A stretch of DNA of 64,000 nt from Ruania halotolerans (GCF_021049285.1 NZ_CP088017.1:1054001-1118000); one strand, 5' to 3'; positions 53,715 to 62,776 are shown, counted from the first letter of the stretch. Program-made: numbers and translations. The notes: generated by a model not told the origin, from the letters alone.

Positions 53715-55463
53715 TCACTCCACCACGGAGACGATCACCAGTGAGGATTCGCTGGAGGAGATTCCGAGTTCAGGAGTGATGTTCACGAAGTACGCCTGCG
53801 GTGCGGCCGCGAGCACGACCAGCCCCGGGGCGATTGGCTCAGCGGGTCCCAGATCGAGCACCTCGCGTAGCCTGGCGACCTCCACGAGGGCGAGATCTCC
53901 GGCGGTCTCACCTTCATGAGGATTGAGCACCACAGTCTCGCCCTCCGCCCAGACCTGCTCATCGGTGGAGATGAGGACTGTTGCCGCGCTCTCGCGCGTA
54001 GCACCCGTGGAGCGTGTGAGCACACGTGATTCCAGATCCGCCGGGGCGTCCAGGCCGTCGGGCATCGTGACGTCGTACGCCTGGGCGATCGTCTCGCTCA
54101 CCGTCAGGTTGTCCACGGCGCGACCGCTGTAATGCGGGGTGGAGAGCCAATCCACGAGCAGGGCGCCACCGGCCACCACCGTGAGCACGATAAATGCCAC
54201 GGCCGCGGCGAGCGCGGCGGTGCTGAGCGTCTTCGTTCGAGGATCTGGTTCTGCCGCCGGGCCGTCCAGCGGCGCCATCGGCACGAACGCCGCCGCGGCC
54301 ACCGGAGTGCCGACCGGGAGTTCCGGCGCCGCCCGCTGCTCATTCTGCTCGCTGTGCTCCTGGTGCGTGCCGGGAGCCGGCAGGGCCGCCGCCGGCGGTG
54401 GCCCGTCTGCTTCGGGAAGCCAGGTCTGCGCCGAGCGGGCAGGGAGCGGGCCCGGCTCCTCGGGGCGCTGCGGAGACGCCGGCGAGGAGCGGGCGAGGCC
54501 GGCCGGTACGACCGTGGGTGCCGGATCGATAGCCGTCGGCAGCGGTCCGGCGCCCATCGGCACCTCCAATCGGGTGACGCCGAGCCCCAGCTCTCGCTGC
54601 ACCTCTTGCAGCGCCAGGGCGATCTCCAGCATGGAATCGAATCGTTCGGCGGGATCGTAGGACATCGCCTGGCGCAGCAACCGCTCCAAGGTGGGCGGCA
54701 CGTCTGTGCGTTGCATGGCGGCCACGAACCCGCTGCGGATCCGGCCGGTCAGGTGGGCCGACCCGTTCGGGCCCTCCGGGACCTCGTGCGGTGAGCGTCC
54801 CTCCAGGAGCGAGTACAACGTGGCAGCAAAGGAGTACCTGTCCGATCGCATGTCCGAGACCGGCGGATCTGCCAGCGCCTCCGGTGCCGCCCACGGCAGG
54901 CTCAGCCCGACGCCGTCCTCGGCCTCCACGTCCAGGCCCGAGTAGATCTCCGCTTTCACCCTGGTGGCCCCCGGAAAGTCCTCGTCAATCGTGGAGATCC
55001 CGAAGTCCCCCAGGACCGCCATCGCGTACTCCGTGAGCAGGATGTTCGACGGTTTCACGTCCCGGTGCACGATCCCGAGGCGGTGCGCCGACTCCAGGGC
55101 ACAGGCGATCCGGACACCCAGATCGAGCACTTCTGCCACGCTCATCGCGTGCGTGCGATACCGCTCACCGAGGCTGCCGCCGGGGCAGTACTCCATGACC
55201 AGGAAAGGCTCGCCCTCGGCGTCCACATCTGCGGCGAGCACGTCCGCGATTCCGGTGTGCCCGGACAAGCGAGCCATCAGGTTGGCTTCGGCCGCGAACC
55301 GGGCCCGGCCCTGCGGCGTCAGCTCCTCGGTGCGCAGCACTTTGATCGCCACGTCCCGGGCGGGCATCTCCTGCCGATACAGGTAGACGTCGCCGGAGCC
55401 ACCGTGCCCGATGGTGCGCAGGAACTGGTAGCCAGGGATCGCCGGGGCGTCCTGCTCGCTCAT
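53715..55463 (-). CDS. receptor-type serine/threonine protein kinase
   Basis: 582 aa. The Hanks-type kinase domain spans about residues 10-285: GHGGSGDVYLY (P-loop), DVAIKVL (Lys), IVHRDVKPSNILL (catalytic Asp), LGDFGIS (DFG) and LPWAAPEALADPP (APE). A Pro/Ala-rich linker (about 310-420) leads to one membrane helix, LAAAVAFIVLTVVAGGALLVDW near residue 440, and an extracytoplasmic domain of about 115 residues with no PASTA or other known repeat. ATG 55463 has a strong AGGAGG site; the extension to 55655 is rejected because it runs into the divergent lipoprotein promoter. The signal sensed is unknown. Confidence 0.92.
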   Translation of the reverse strand: MSEQDAPAIPGYQFLRTIGHGGSGDVYLYRQEMPARDVAIKVLRTEELTPQGRARFAAEANLMARLSGHTGIADVLAADVDAEGEPFLVMEYCPGGSLGERYRTHAMSVAEVLDLGVRIACALESAHRLGIVHRDVKPSNILLTEYAMAVLGDFGISTIDEDFPGATRVKAEIYSGLDVEAEDGVGLSLPWAAPEALADPPVSDMRSDRYSFAATLYSLLEGRSPHEVPEGPNGSAHLTGRIRSGFVAAMQRTDVPPTLERLLRQAMSYDPAERFDSMLEIALALQEVQRELGLGVTRLEVPMGAGPLPTAIDPAPTVVPAGLARSSPASPQRPEEPGPLPARSAQTWLPEADGPPPAAALPAPGTHQEHSEQNEQRAAPELPVGTPVAAAAFVPMAPLDGPAAEPDPRTKTLSTAALAAAVAFIVLTVVAGGALLVDWLSTPHYSGRAVDNLTVSETIAQAYDVTMPDGLDAPADLESRVLTRSTGATRESAATVLISTDEQVWAEGETVVLNPHEGETAGDLALVEVARLREVLDLGPAEPIAPGLVVLAAAPQAYFVNITPELGISSSESSLVIVSVVE

Positions 55464-55555
55464 CGGTACCTCCTGTCTGCACACCTGGCATCCCGCGAAT
55501 GCGGATAGATTGGGAGCCTGCCGCCGCCTGGCACCCGATCCTATGGGGGAACGTG

Positions 55556-56440
55556 ATGAGCGTGACTCGGCCCATGCGCCTCCTGAGCGTAGTTCCGCGC
55601 ACCCTGGCCGCTGCCGCACTGGTGCTGATGCTCGCCGTGAGCACCGGGTGTGCACCGGCGCCCTCCGAGGGTCTGGACGCGGCCCCCGAACCCCCTCCTG
55701 CCACGGACGCGATGATCGAGGACGTGACCGTGCTCCTCACCGATGTGGCCCGGGCGTTCGGAACTGACGGTGCTCCCACCGAGGTGATCGCCGACGGTGC
55801 GGGGATCGCGATCGCCACGACCGAGCTCACCGAGTCGCTCGAACTCGCCGGCCAACCTGCCGCCGTCACCGCAGCCCTTGCGCACGCGTGGACGCTCCTG
55901 CCGGCAGCGCGTCAGATCGATGTGGAGGTGGTCGCGGCGCGGGTGGTCGGAACCCACCGTGGAAATCCCGTAGCCACCCTTGACGTGGAGACGACTGTTT
56001 CCCGGGCCGGGGCGGCCACCCAGGTGAGTGCCGCCGACTACCTCGCCGCGTGGGATGGTGGCCAGCTCACCCTGCTGACGCCGCTGCGGGAGAGCGACGG
56101 GGAACCAGTGCTCGACACCGGTGTGGGGCTCACCTCATCCACGGGCGCGGTGCAGCGCTACCTCGATCTCGTCCACGCCGGCCGGTGGGCCGCCGTCACC
56201 GAGCTCGCTGACGGGATCAACGTTGAGCGGACCGCGCTGGAAGTCCTGGCGACCGTGGTGGCGGATGCCGAGGACGTGGAACTGGTCCAGGTGGTCCCGC
56301 CCGAGGGGCCTGACGGCGAAGGGTCACCCGCCGTCGAGGGCGGCGACGTGGTCTATGCCGTCTCGGGCACGCACCAGGTGCTGGGCCGGTTCGGTGTGTC
56401 CGTCGATGAGCGCCTGGTGGTCTACGAACGTACGGACTGA
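55556..56440 (+). CDS. lipoprotein of unknown function
   Basis: 294 aa. Signal peptide VPRTLAAAALVLMLAVSTGC ends in the lipobox Ser-Thr-Gly-Cys, near residue 31. The mature protein is Ala/Val/Thr-rich and acidic, with several β-strand-like blocks (VEVVAARVVGTHRGNPVATLDVET; DVVYAVSGTHQVLGRF). I recognise no domain. It is divergent from the kinase and may be a partner in sensing, which is a guess from position. ATG 55556 follows GGGGGAA. Its last 19 nt overlap the convergent GNAT gene. Confidence 0.75.
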   Translation: MSVTRPMRLLSVVPRTLAAAALVLMLAVSTGCAPAPSEGLDAAPEPPPATDAMIEDVTVLLTDVARAFGTDGAPTEVIADGAGIAIATTELTESLELAGQPAAVTAALAHAWTLLPAARQIDVEVVAARVVGTHRGNPVATLDVETTVSRAGAATQVSAADYLAAWDGGQLTLLTPLRESDGEPVLDTGVGLTSSTGAVQRYLDLVHAGRWAAVTELADGINVERTALEVLATVVADAEDVELVQVVPPEGPDGEGSPAVEGGDVVYAVSGTHQVLGRFGVSVDERLVVYERTD

Positions 56441-56970
56441 ATGAGGGTGTTCACGTCCGCCACCATCGTGGTGGCACCTTCTTGCTCTGTCACGGCCGTG
56501 AACCCGAGGCGCTCGTACAGTGCGCGTGCCGGGTTGCCGTGTTCCACACTCAGGCTCACCCGGGTGATGCCGGCGCCGGCGAGGCGAGGTGCGAGGGAGC
56601 GGATCAGACCGGAGCCGATCCCACGGCCACGGTGGTGGCTGAGCACAGCCACGGAGAGTTCGGGGACGTCCTCGGCGACGAAACCGAAGCCGGGATTGCG
56701 GGCCGGGAACCTGCGCACCCATGCTGCGCCGACCGGGATCTGCAGGCCGCTGGGCCCGGCGAGGTCCACCGCGATCACGCCGAGGTCGCCCTCACGTTGC
56801 CATCCCGCCACGTACAGAGACGTTGACTTGTCCTTGAGGATCTGTTTGCGGGTGTAACGCTCTTCGCCGGTCCAGTTGAAGGCAGCGAGCAGCATGTCGA
56901 CGAGGAACTCGGCGTCCTCTGGCCCTGCCTCGCGGACGCCTATCGACCCTTGGCGGACCTGCTCACCCAT
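56422..56970 (-). CDS. GNAT-family N-acetyltransferase
   Basis: 182 aa. The acetyl-CoA-binding segment is LSVAVLSHHRGRGIGSGLIRSL near residues 110-130, with the RGxG motif, followed by LAGAGITRVSLSVEHGNPARALYERLGF, where Asn and the final aromatic residue are typical of the fold. The N-terminal part contains AFNWTGEERYTRKQIL. The substrate is unknown. ATG 56970 has AGGAAGG ahead. The C-terminal 19 bases overlap the convergent lipoprotein gene. Confidence 0.88.
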   Translation of the reverse strand: MGEQVRQGSIGVREAGPEDAEFLVDMLLAAFNWTGEERYTRKQILKDKSTSLYVAGWQREGDLGVIAVDLAGPSGLQIPVGAAWVRRFPARNPGFGFVAEDVPELSVAVLSHHRGRGIGSGLIRSLAPRLAGAGITRVSLSVEHGNPARALYERLGFTAVTEQEGATTMVADVNTLIQSVRS

Positions 56971-57014
56971 CAATGCCCTTCCTGGTACTGAGTTGCTCGG
57001 TGGAGTGCACCCGA

Positions 57015-57689
57015 TCATGCGGGGCGGATCAGGCCGGTCTCGTAGGCGTACACAACTGCCTGGACGCGGTCTCGCAACCCCAGTTTCGCAAGCACTTTAC
57101 CCACATGAGTCTTCACTGTCGCCTCGGAGACATACAAACTCGCCGCGATCTCGCTATTGGACAAGCCCTCGGCAATGGCCAGGAGCACTTCGTGCTCGCG
57201 GTCAGTCAGTTCTGACGGTGGCGCAGCGGCGGCGGGTGACCCACCGCCGTCGGGCGTGCCGGTGGGCAGTTCTGTTGCGAACATTTCGAGCATCCGCCGC
57301 GTAATCCTGGGGGAGACGACCGCATCTCCGGAATGGACGGTGCGGATCGCAGCCACCAGCTCGCTGGGTTCAGTGTCCTTGAGGAGGAATCCACTGGCGC
57401 CTGCACGCAGGCCTGCAAAGGCGTATTCGTCCAGATCGAAGGTGGTGAGGATGATCACCCGGGTCTCGGGCCGGTGAGCAACGATCGCGGCAGTCGCTTC
57501 GATGCCGTTGGTGCCGGGCATCCGCACGTCCATGAGCACCACGTCCGGGGAGAGTTCACCGGCCATCCTGATCCCGGTGGCACCGTCGGATGCCTCACCC
57601 ACCACCTCAAGATCGTCCTCGGCCTCGAGCACCATCCGAAAGCCCATCCGGAGCAGAGACTGGTCGTCCACCAGTAACACGGAGATCAT
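57015..57689 (-). CDS. NarL/LuxR-type response regulator
   Basis: 224 aa. The receiver has VLLVDDQSLLRMGFRMVLEAEDD and VVLMDVRMPGTNGIEATAAI with the phospho-Asp near residue 53, then LKDTEPSELVAAIRTV. The HTH domain near residues 158-215 has LTDREHEVLLAIAEGLSNSEIAASLYVSEATVKTHVGKVLAKLGL. The stop is 45 nt from the GNAT start. It is paired with the histidine kinase 15 nt upstream; the adjacent ABC transporter (59093-60903) is the likely target by analogy with known kinase-transporter units. Confidence 0.93.
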   Translation of the reverse strand: MISVLLVDDQSLLRMGFRMVLEAEDDLEVVGEASDGATGIRMAGELSPDVVLMDVRMPGTNGIEATAAIVAHRPETRVIILTTFDLDEYAFAGLRAGASGFLLKDTEPSELVAAIRTVHSGDAVVSPRITRRMLEMFATELPTGTPDGGGSPAAAAPPSELTDREHEVLLAIAEGLSNSEIAASLYVSEATVKTHVGKVLAKLGLRDRVQAVVYAYETGLIRPA

Positions 57690-57704
57690 GACTTGCTCGG
57701 TTCC

Positions 57705-58925
57705 TTACGTCTCGGTCGAGGGGGCGGGCTCCTCGTCGAAGAACAGGGTGGCACGCATCCGCCACCCACCGCTCCCGTCGGGTCCGGCTTCCACAGTGCC
57801 ACCGTAGGTGGCGGCACGTTCGCGCATCCCGATCAACCCCTGCCCGCTCCCCGCCCGAGTCTCGGCCGATCCCGCCGGTCGGTCGTTCTGCACGGTCGCG
57901 GTGAGCGCACCCTCACCGCGGAGTACGGTCACCACGATTCTCCCCGCACCAGGTGCGTGCCGCAGCACGTTCGTGAGGCCTTCCTGCACGATCCTGTACA
58001 GGGTGAGCTGGATACCGGCGTCGGCGGGCACCGGGGGGCCGGTGTGGCGCAACCGAACATCCAGACCGGCTGCGCGGAAGCGATCGAGGAGATCCTCCAG
58101 TGCCGGCACTCCAGGTTGCGGTTCAAGATCGGCGTCCGTTCTTCCCTCCATGCGTAGAACGCCGAGGATGCGCCGCATATCAGCCAGTGCTGCTCGCCCG
58201 GTGCGAGAAAGCTCTCCGAGCGCCTCGTCACTACGCTGCGGGGCCTTCGTCAGGCTCGCCTTGGCTCCGTCGGCGAGGGCCACCATCACCGACAGGCTGT
58301 GGGCGACCACGTCATGCATCTCCCGGGCGATCCGCGCGCGTTCGTCCGCCGTCGCGAGTTGTTCACGTTGCTCGCTCTCGAGCCGGTACTGGTTCGCCTG
58401 ATCGATGAGGCGTTGCAGTTGTTCGCGTCGGTTGCGCACGCTGACGCCGATGGCCATCGCGATCAGCAGAAGGATGAGAACTCCCACCGCGTTCACGGCC
58501 ATCACCCCCACCCGGCTGGCCAGGTCATCCGGCTGCGCCGAGATCTGGCCCGGCTGCGGGAGGCCCCAGAGCATGAAGGCGAGGGAGGTGCTGAGCGTCG
58601 CTGCGGCGAAAGCGAGCCACCCTGGCCGTGGCCCGCGCAGTGTCACCACGGTATAGAGGGCGAACGCCACGCCGAGTTCGATCCCGCCGCTATCGCCGAT
58701 CAGCAGGGTGCTCGTCATCGTGAACACGGTCAACGCGACCAACGCCGGCCACGGGTGACTGCGCCGCCACAGCAACGCCAGCGCGCTGGCAACAATCAAG
58801 CCGAAACCCGCGAACATGGGTGTGACGAAGCCCCGGAAGACCAAGTTGGGGACCGCGAAGATCGCCATGAGTAGCACATCCATGGCACGCGGATGCAGGG
58901 CAAAGTACCGCCGCAGCCGGGACAT
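57705..58925 (-). CDS. DesK-type sensor histidine kinase
   Basis: About 406 aa. Five to six membrane helices fill residues 15-155 without a large external loop. The HisKA_3 region has DERARIAREMHDVVAHSLSVMVALADGA with the phospho-His near residue 215. The ATPase domain has RIVQEGLTNVLRHAPGAGRIVV and GSGQGLIGMRERAATYGGTV. ATG 58925 (MSRLRRYFALHPRAMDV) is preferred because the open frame continues to 59042, next to the permease terminator at 59047-59076; the longer start cannot be excluded. It is co-transcribed with the response regulator. Confidence 0.88.
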   Translation of the reverse strand: MSRLRRYFALHPRAMDVLLMAIFAVPNLVFRGFVTPMFAGFGLIVASALALLWRRSHPWPALVALTVFTMTSTLLIGDSGGIELGVAFALYTVVTLRGPRPGWLAFAAATLSTSLAFMLWGLPQPGQISAQPDDLASRVGVMAVNAVGVLILLLIAMAIGVSVRNRREQLQRLIDQANQYRLESEQREQLATADERARIAREMHDVVAHSLSVMVALADGAKASLTKAPQRSDEALGELSRTGRAALADMRRILGVLRMEGRTDADLEPQPGVPALEDLLDRFRAAGLDVRLRHTGPPVPADAGIQLTLYRIVQEGLTNVLRHAPGAGRIVVTVLRGEGALTATVQNDRPAGSAETRAGSGQGLIGMRERAATYGGTVEAGPDGSGGWRMRATLFFDEEPAPSTET

Positions 58926-59046
58926 TCGGTAGTTCTCGTCGGCGGCGAGAACGGCAGTCGGATTCAGCAGCGCGGTGGGCTCGTTCGACCAGCCCGGCCT
59001 CGCGGCCTGCAGAGCCTGGGTGAGCCATGCGTGCCCAGGCATGCCG

Positions 59047-59076
59047 GACGCCGGCGGGTTCTCACCCGCCGGCGTC
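59047..59076 (-). terminator. terminator of the ABC permease gene
   Basis: GACGCCGGCGGGT-TCTC-ACCCGCCGGCGTC, a perfect 13-bp stem with a 4-nt loop, 17 nt beyond the permease stop. It separates the transporter from the kinase genes. Confidence 0.6.
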
Positions 59077-59092
59077 GGCCCTCCAGCAGTGC

Positions 59093-59950
59093 TCAGGCGT
59101 CCCTCCGACGCAAGAGCACCAAGGCTGCGGCCCAGATCAGGGCGATGTAGATGCCGAGTACACCGAGCCCCTCCCAGGGAGTCAGTACCTCCTGACCGGT
59201 ATCGTCGCCCATGATGCGCTCACCGGCCGTGGACGGGAAGTACGGCGCAATGTCCTGCAGCCAGTCGAGCGTGATGAAGCTCGTGATGATCGGCAGCAGG
59301 AGAATGATCCCGACTACGGCGGAGATCCCGGCCGCTGCGTGCCGCAACAGGGCTCCGACGCCGAGAGCGAGGAGTGCGATCGCGGCCAGATAGAGGGGGG
59401 CGCCGAGCATGATGCGTAGGTGCTCGCTGTTGCCGAGATCGGCAGCGGCGTTGTGCTCCTCCAGCATGGGGGTCGTCACGAGGTAGGAGATGGCGACGCC
59501 GATAGCGCCGGTCACAAAGGCGACGGCCGCCACCAGAATGCCCTTCGTGGCCAAGACGGGCCACCGGTGCGGTACGGCTGCGATCGAGGACTTGATCTGG
59601 CCCGTGGCGTACTCGCCGCTGATGATCAGTACGCCAAGTACCACCACCACGATCTGGCCGAAGGAGTACCCGACGCTTGCGGCAAACGCACCCATGGACG
59701 AGTCGAGCGCACCCATTTCAGGTGGGGCGTCTCCGCTCGCGGCAGCCTCGGCGCCCTGGGTCATGCCCCAGGCCATCCCGAGGCTGATCAGCACCATTAG
59801 CACGATGGTCGTGACGATCGTCCACGGGGTGGAGCGCAGGGTCGTGAGCTTGATCCACTCCGAGCGCAGCACCCGTGCGAAGTTCACGTGGGCGCCGCTC
59901 AGGGCATCACTGCGCCGGGCGGAGCGGCTCTCAGTTGCGACGGCGGTCAT
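59093..59950 (-). CDS. ABC transporter permease (ABC-2 type)
   Basis: 285 aa with six membrane helices, no extended external loop, and the ABC-2 layout of BcrB- or NatB-like permeases: LRSEWIKLTTLRSTPWTIVTTIV near residue 28, IIVVVLGVLIISGEYATGQIKSSIAAVPHRWPVLATKG near 103-140, and GHAAGISAVVGIILLLPIITSFI near 200 (read as RHAAAGISAVVGII). The last helix ends in LVLLRRRDA. Its 3' end is followed by a terminator. It overlaps the ATPase gene by 4 nt. Confidence 0.88.
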   Translation of the reverse strand: MTAVATESRSARRSDALSGAHVNFARVLRSEWIKLTTLRSTPWTIVTTIVLMVLISLGMAWGMTQGAEAAASGDAPPEMGALDSSMGAFAASVGYSFGQIVVVVLGVLIISGEYATGQIKSSIAAVPHRWPVLATKGILVAAVAFVTGAIGVAISYLVTTPMLEEHNAAADLGNSEHLRIMLGAPLYLAAIALLALGVGALLRHAAAGISAVVGIILLLPIITSFITLDWLQDIAPYFPSTAGERIMGDDTGQEVLTPWEGLGVLGIYIALIWAAALVLLRRRDA

Positions 59951-60903
59951 CGGTTCGCTCCTTCGGAAACGGCGGTCTCGTCGACCTGGTGTTCGGGGAC
60001 AGCACCGGAGTGGAACTCCACATCTCCGGCCGTCAGATTCATGAACGCATCCTCGAGGGAGGCGCTCTGCGGGGTGAGTTCGTGCAACACGATGCCGGCA
60101 GCGAGCGCCGCCGCGCCGACCTCGGGTGCGCTCAAGCCGTCCACATCCAGCAACGACGGCTCCACGCTGGTGACGGTCACGCCCTCGGCCTGCAACCGGG
60201 CGGCCAGGTCGGTGGCCTGCGGTGTGCGCACCCGTACGGTCGACTTCGTCACGGAGTCGATCACTTCCTGCACGTCACCGGTGGCCACGATCCTGCCGCG
60301 ACCGATCACGATGAGCTGGTCGGCGGTGATCGCCATCTCGCTCATCAGGTGCGAGGAGAGGAACACAGTGCGGCCTTCGTCGGCGAGGTAGCGGACCATG
60401 GTTCGCACCCAGCGCACACCGTCGGGGTCGAGGCCGTTGACCGGCTCGTCGAGGATGAGTGTGCGTGGGTCGCCGAGCATCGCCGAGGCGATCCCGAGCC
60501 GCTGGCCCATCCCGAGTGAGAAGCCGCCGGCCCGCTTACGTGCGACCGCCGTCAGCCCGGTCATCTCGATGACCTCGTCCACGCGCTTGCGCCCGATGCC
60601 GTGTGTGGCGGCCAAGGCGCGCAGGTGGTTGGTGGCGCTGCGGCCCGTGTGGACGGCCTTCGCCTCGAGCAGGGCACCCACCTCACGCAGCGGTGCCTTG
60701 TGCTGTGCGTAGGGCTTGCCGTTCACCGTCACATGGCCGGCCGTGGGGCGGTCCAGGCCCACGATCATCCGCATCGTGGTGGACTTGCCGGCACCGTTCG
60801 GTCCGAGGAAGCCGGTCACCTGTCCTGGCTCAACGGTGAAGGAGATGTCGTTGACGGCGGTCGTGGCGCCGTACCTCTTGGTCAGGCCTCGTGCCTCGAT
60901 CAT
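59947..60903 (-). CDS. ABC transporter ATP-binding protein (BcrA-like)
   Basis: 318 aa. Walker A FLGPNGAGKSTTMRMIVGL near residue 33; the signature is GGFSLGMGQRLGIASAML (LSGGQ replaced by SLGMGQ, usual in this group); Walker B LILDEPVNGLDPDGVR follows near 153. The C-terminal half (about 215-318) is a regulatory domain. ATG 60903 is the family-like start (MIEARGLTKRYG); the long open frame upstream to 61245 is noncoding. Works with the 59093-59950 permease; export of a peptide or lipid-active compound is likely, not proven. Confidence 0.92.
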   Translation of the reverse strand: MIEARGLTKRYGATTAVNDISFTVEPGQVTGFLGPNGAGKSTTMRMIVGLDRPTAGHVTVNGKPYAQHKAPLREVGALLEAKAVHTGRSATNHLRALAATHGIGRKRVDEVIEMTGLTAVARKRAGGFSLGMGQRLGIASAMLGDPRTLILDEPVNGLDPDGVRWVRTMVRYLADEGRTVFLSSHLMSEMAITADQLIVIGRGRIVATGDVQEVIDSVTKSTVRVRTPQATDLAARLQAEGVTVTSVEPSLLDVDGLSAPEVGAAALAAGIVLHELTPQSASLEDAFMNLTAGDVEFHSGAVPEHQVDETAVSEGANR

Positions 60904-61257
60904 GGGGCTGTGCCTCGCTCTCGTGTGGGGATGATGCCACCGTAGGCCGCCCGATATCCCGGGCGGCACCGGCTCAGGGCTGATCTTCGCCGGCCGCACC
61001 TTCGTCCGGCAGGGGGAGGTCTCATCCTTCTGGTTGAGGCCGCGCAGATCTGGTCTGGGGGAAAGTCCTGACGCCGGCCGGTCAGGGAGCGCGGACCGGG
61101 AACACGGGCCACGGTGCGGGCGTTGGACAGGACGGAGAGTCGTAGGTGATCTCTCGGTGTGATCGCTTCGCCCACGGTCGAGCGCGATCCCCATAGGATG
61201 AGACCAGGCGGGGCCGCATGTGCGGCCCGACGACGAGAGTCGCAATCAGGAGGCACG
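60904..61257. other. 354-bp divergent regulatory region
   Basis: No gene is supported between the ABC ATPase and the BI-1-like gene. It contains the promoter and 5' UTR of the latter (TAGGAT at 61194, hairpin at 61211) and the presumed promoter of the ATPase. Confidence 0.55.
61194..61199 (+). promoter_or_regulatory. -10 box of the BI-1-like gene
   Basis: TAGGAT about 59 nt before ATG 61258. The predicted 5' UTR carries a perfect GGGCCGCA-TG-TGCGGCCC palindrome (61211-61228), which as RNA can only form a strained hairpin; a DNA-binding role is more likely. Confidence 0.45.
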
Positions 61258-62142
61258 ATGAGTAACCCGTATCTGTCGAACAGCTCGCTGTTCGGCAAGA
61301 GCAAGCCCGGGGCGGTGAACCCGTACGGCGGTGTGCCGCAGGGTTCGGCACCGAACGGGTACGCCACCACGGCCACCCCCAGCTATGACCGGCAGTTCGC
61401 CGGTGTGGAAGAGGCCTATTACGGCCCGGCCGCCGGGCCCGCGCAGACCGGCCGGCTCACCTATGACGACGTGATCATGAAGACCGCCGGTGTGGTGGGC
61501 CTCGTGGTACTCAGCGCGGCGGCGGCATGGATGCTCGTGCCGCCGGCACTGGCGATGCCGGTGATGATCGTCGGCCTCATCGGCGGTTTCATCCTCGGAC
61601 TCGTCAACGCCTTCAAGAAGGAGCCGAGCCCCGCACTGATCCTTGCCTATGCGGTGCTCGAAGGCGCCTTCCTTGGTGTGATCTCGGAGATCTTCGAATC
61701 GAGCTTTGGCGGGATCGTCGCTCAGGCGGTATTGGCGACCTTTGTGACCTTCGGTGTGACACTGGCGCTGTACAAGTCCGGCAAGGTGCGGGTGACGCCG
61801 AAGTTCCGCCGGTTCATGATGATCGGTCTGATCAGCTACGCCGCCTTCTGCCTGATCAACCTCGGCGCCATGTTGTTCTTCAGCGACTTCGTGCCGGCAT
61901 GGGGTATCCGCGGGATGGAGGTGCCGATCCTGGGCATTCCGCTCGGGCTGCTGATCGGCCCGATCGCGATCATCCTCGCCGCGATGTGCCTCATCATGGA
62001 CTTCGACACGATCCACAAGGGTGTGCAGAACGGACTGCCGCGCAAGTTCGCGTGGGCGGCCGCATTCGGCATCACGGTCACCCTCATCTGGCTGTACATC
62101 GAGTTCCTCCGCCTGCTCGCGATCCTGCGCGGCGGCGACTGA
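61258..62142 (+). CDS. Bax inhibitor-1 / YccA-type membrane protein
   Basis: 294 aa. The N-terminal 75 residues are Pro/Gly/Ser-rich and cytoplasmic (MSNPYLSNSSLFGKSKPGAVNPYGG). Seven membrane helices follow; GLVVLSAAAAWMLVPPA, VPILGIPLGLLIGPIAIILAAMCLIMDF and AFGITVTLIWLYIEFLRLLAIL are examples. The C-terminal DFDTIHKGVQNGLPRKFAWAAAFG block with its Asp residues matches the BI-1/YccA family, thought to affect membrane ion or protease homeostasis. ATG 61258 has CAGGAGG ending 4 nt ahead. Confidence 0.9.
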   Translation: MSNPYLSNSSLFGKSKPGAVNPYGGVPQGSAPNGYATTATPSYDRQFAGVEEAYYGPAAGPAQTGRLTYDDVIMKTAGVVGLVVLSAAAAWMLVPPALAMPVMIVGLIGGFILGLVNAFKKEPSPALILAYAVLEGAFLGVISEIFESSFGGIVAQAVLATFVTFGVTLALYKSGKVRVTPKFRRFMMIGLISYAAFCLINLGAMLFFSDFVPAWGIRGMEVPILGIPLGLLIGPIAIILAAMCLIMDFDTIHKGVQNGLPRKFAWAAAFGITVTLIWLYIEFLRLLAILRGGD

Positions 62143-62159
62143 GCTGCGCCCCTCCTGCT

Positions 62160-62208
62160 GAACGGCACGTGGCGGGTTCCGCTTCGGAACCCGCGGAACG
62201 TGCCGTTC
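62160..62208 (+). terminator. terminator of the BI-1-like gene
   Basis: GAACGGCACGTGGCGGGTTCCG pairs with CGGAACCCGCGGAACGTGCCGTTC around a 3-nt loop; a 2-nt bulge divides the stem. It starts 18 nt after the stop. Confidence 0.6.
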
Positions 62209-62269
62209 GGCATGTCGGCGACCGAAACCTGTATGTCTGCACACCGAACCACGATTGGACGATTCACCG

Positions 62270-62671
62270 ATGACTGCTCTGCCCACGGCTTCTGGCTCCT
62301 TTGGCGACAAGCCGACTCTGACCTTCCCGGACAGCTCCGCCCCGGCAGAGCTCGCCGTCGAGGTACTCAGCGCCGGTGATGGGCCGCTCGTGGAGGCCGG
62401 CCAGACGATCGACGTGAACTACTACGGCCAGGTCTGGAACGGGTCGATGTTCGACAACTCCTACGACCGGGGGTCCTCGATTCAGTTCCCCATCGGTGTG
62501 GGCACCGTGATCGCCGGCTGGGACAACAGCCTCGTCGGACAGCCGATCGGGTCGCGAGTCCTCGTTTCGATCCCGCCGCACGAAGGCTACGGCCCGAACG
62601 GCGTGCCGCAGGCAGGAATCGGCGGTGACGACACCCTCGTGTTCGTGGTGGATATCCTCGGCGCCTCCTGA
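62270..62671 (+). CDS. FKBP-type peptidyl-prolyl isomerase
   Basis: 133-aa cytosolic FKBP. VDVNYYGQVWNGSMFDNSYDRG near residues 47-68 and GVGTVIAGWDNSLVGQPIGSRVLVSIPPHEGYG near 75-110 are the FKBP core, with the active-site Tyr, Asp, Val, Ile and Trp. No signal peptide or lipobox is seen. ATG 62270 has only a weak site, so the TTG at 62255 remains possible. The copy B element starts 3 nt after its stop. Confidence 0.93.
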   Translation: MTALPTASGSFGDKPTLTFPDSSAPAELAVEVLSAGDGPLVEAGQTIDVNYYGQVWNGSMFDNSYDRGSSIQFPIGVGTVIAGWDNSLVGQPIGSRVLVSIPPHEGYGPNGVPQAGIGGDDTLVFVVDILGAS

Positions 62672-62673
62672 CG

Positions 62674-62748
62674 CGAGTGCGCCCCTTCTCGCTCACTGGG
62701 TGAGATATACGCGAGATCGCCCGCACTCGATGGCGTTCGAGTGCGGGC
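62674..62748 (+). repeat. 75-bp structured intergenic element, copy B
   Basis: Gap-free match to copy A at 6514-6588. Arm 2 (62719-62730) and arm 3 (62737-62748) form a 12-bp hairpin with a 6-nt loop; the second pair is C-G where copy A has G-C. Arm 1 (CGAGTGCGCCC) does not fully pair with arm 2 here. It sits 3 nt after the FKBP stop and 28 nt before the end of the convergent gene. Confidence 0.75.
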
Positions 62749-62776
62749 AGCCGCGGCCTGAGCAGAGAACCTTCGG

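Noticed and set aside
56422-56440. 19-nt convergent overlap of the lipoprotein and GNAT genes as a sign of error
   Set aside because: Both frames are supported, and short convergent overlaps are common in compact genomes.
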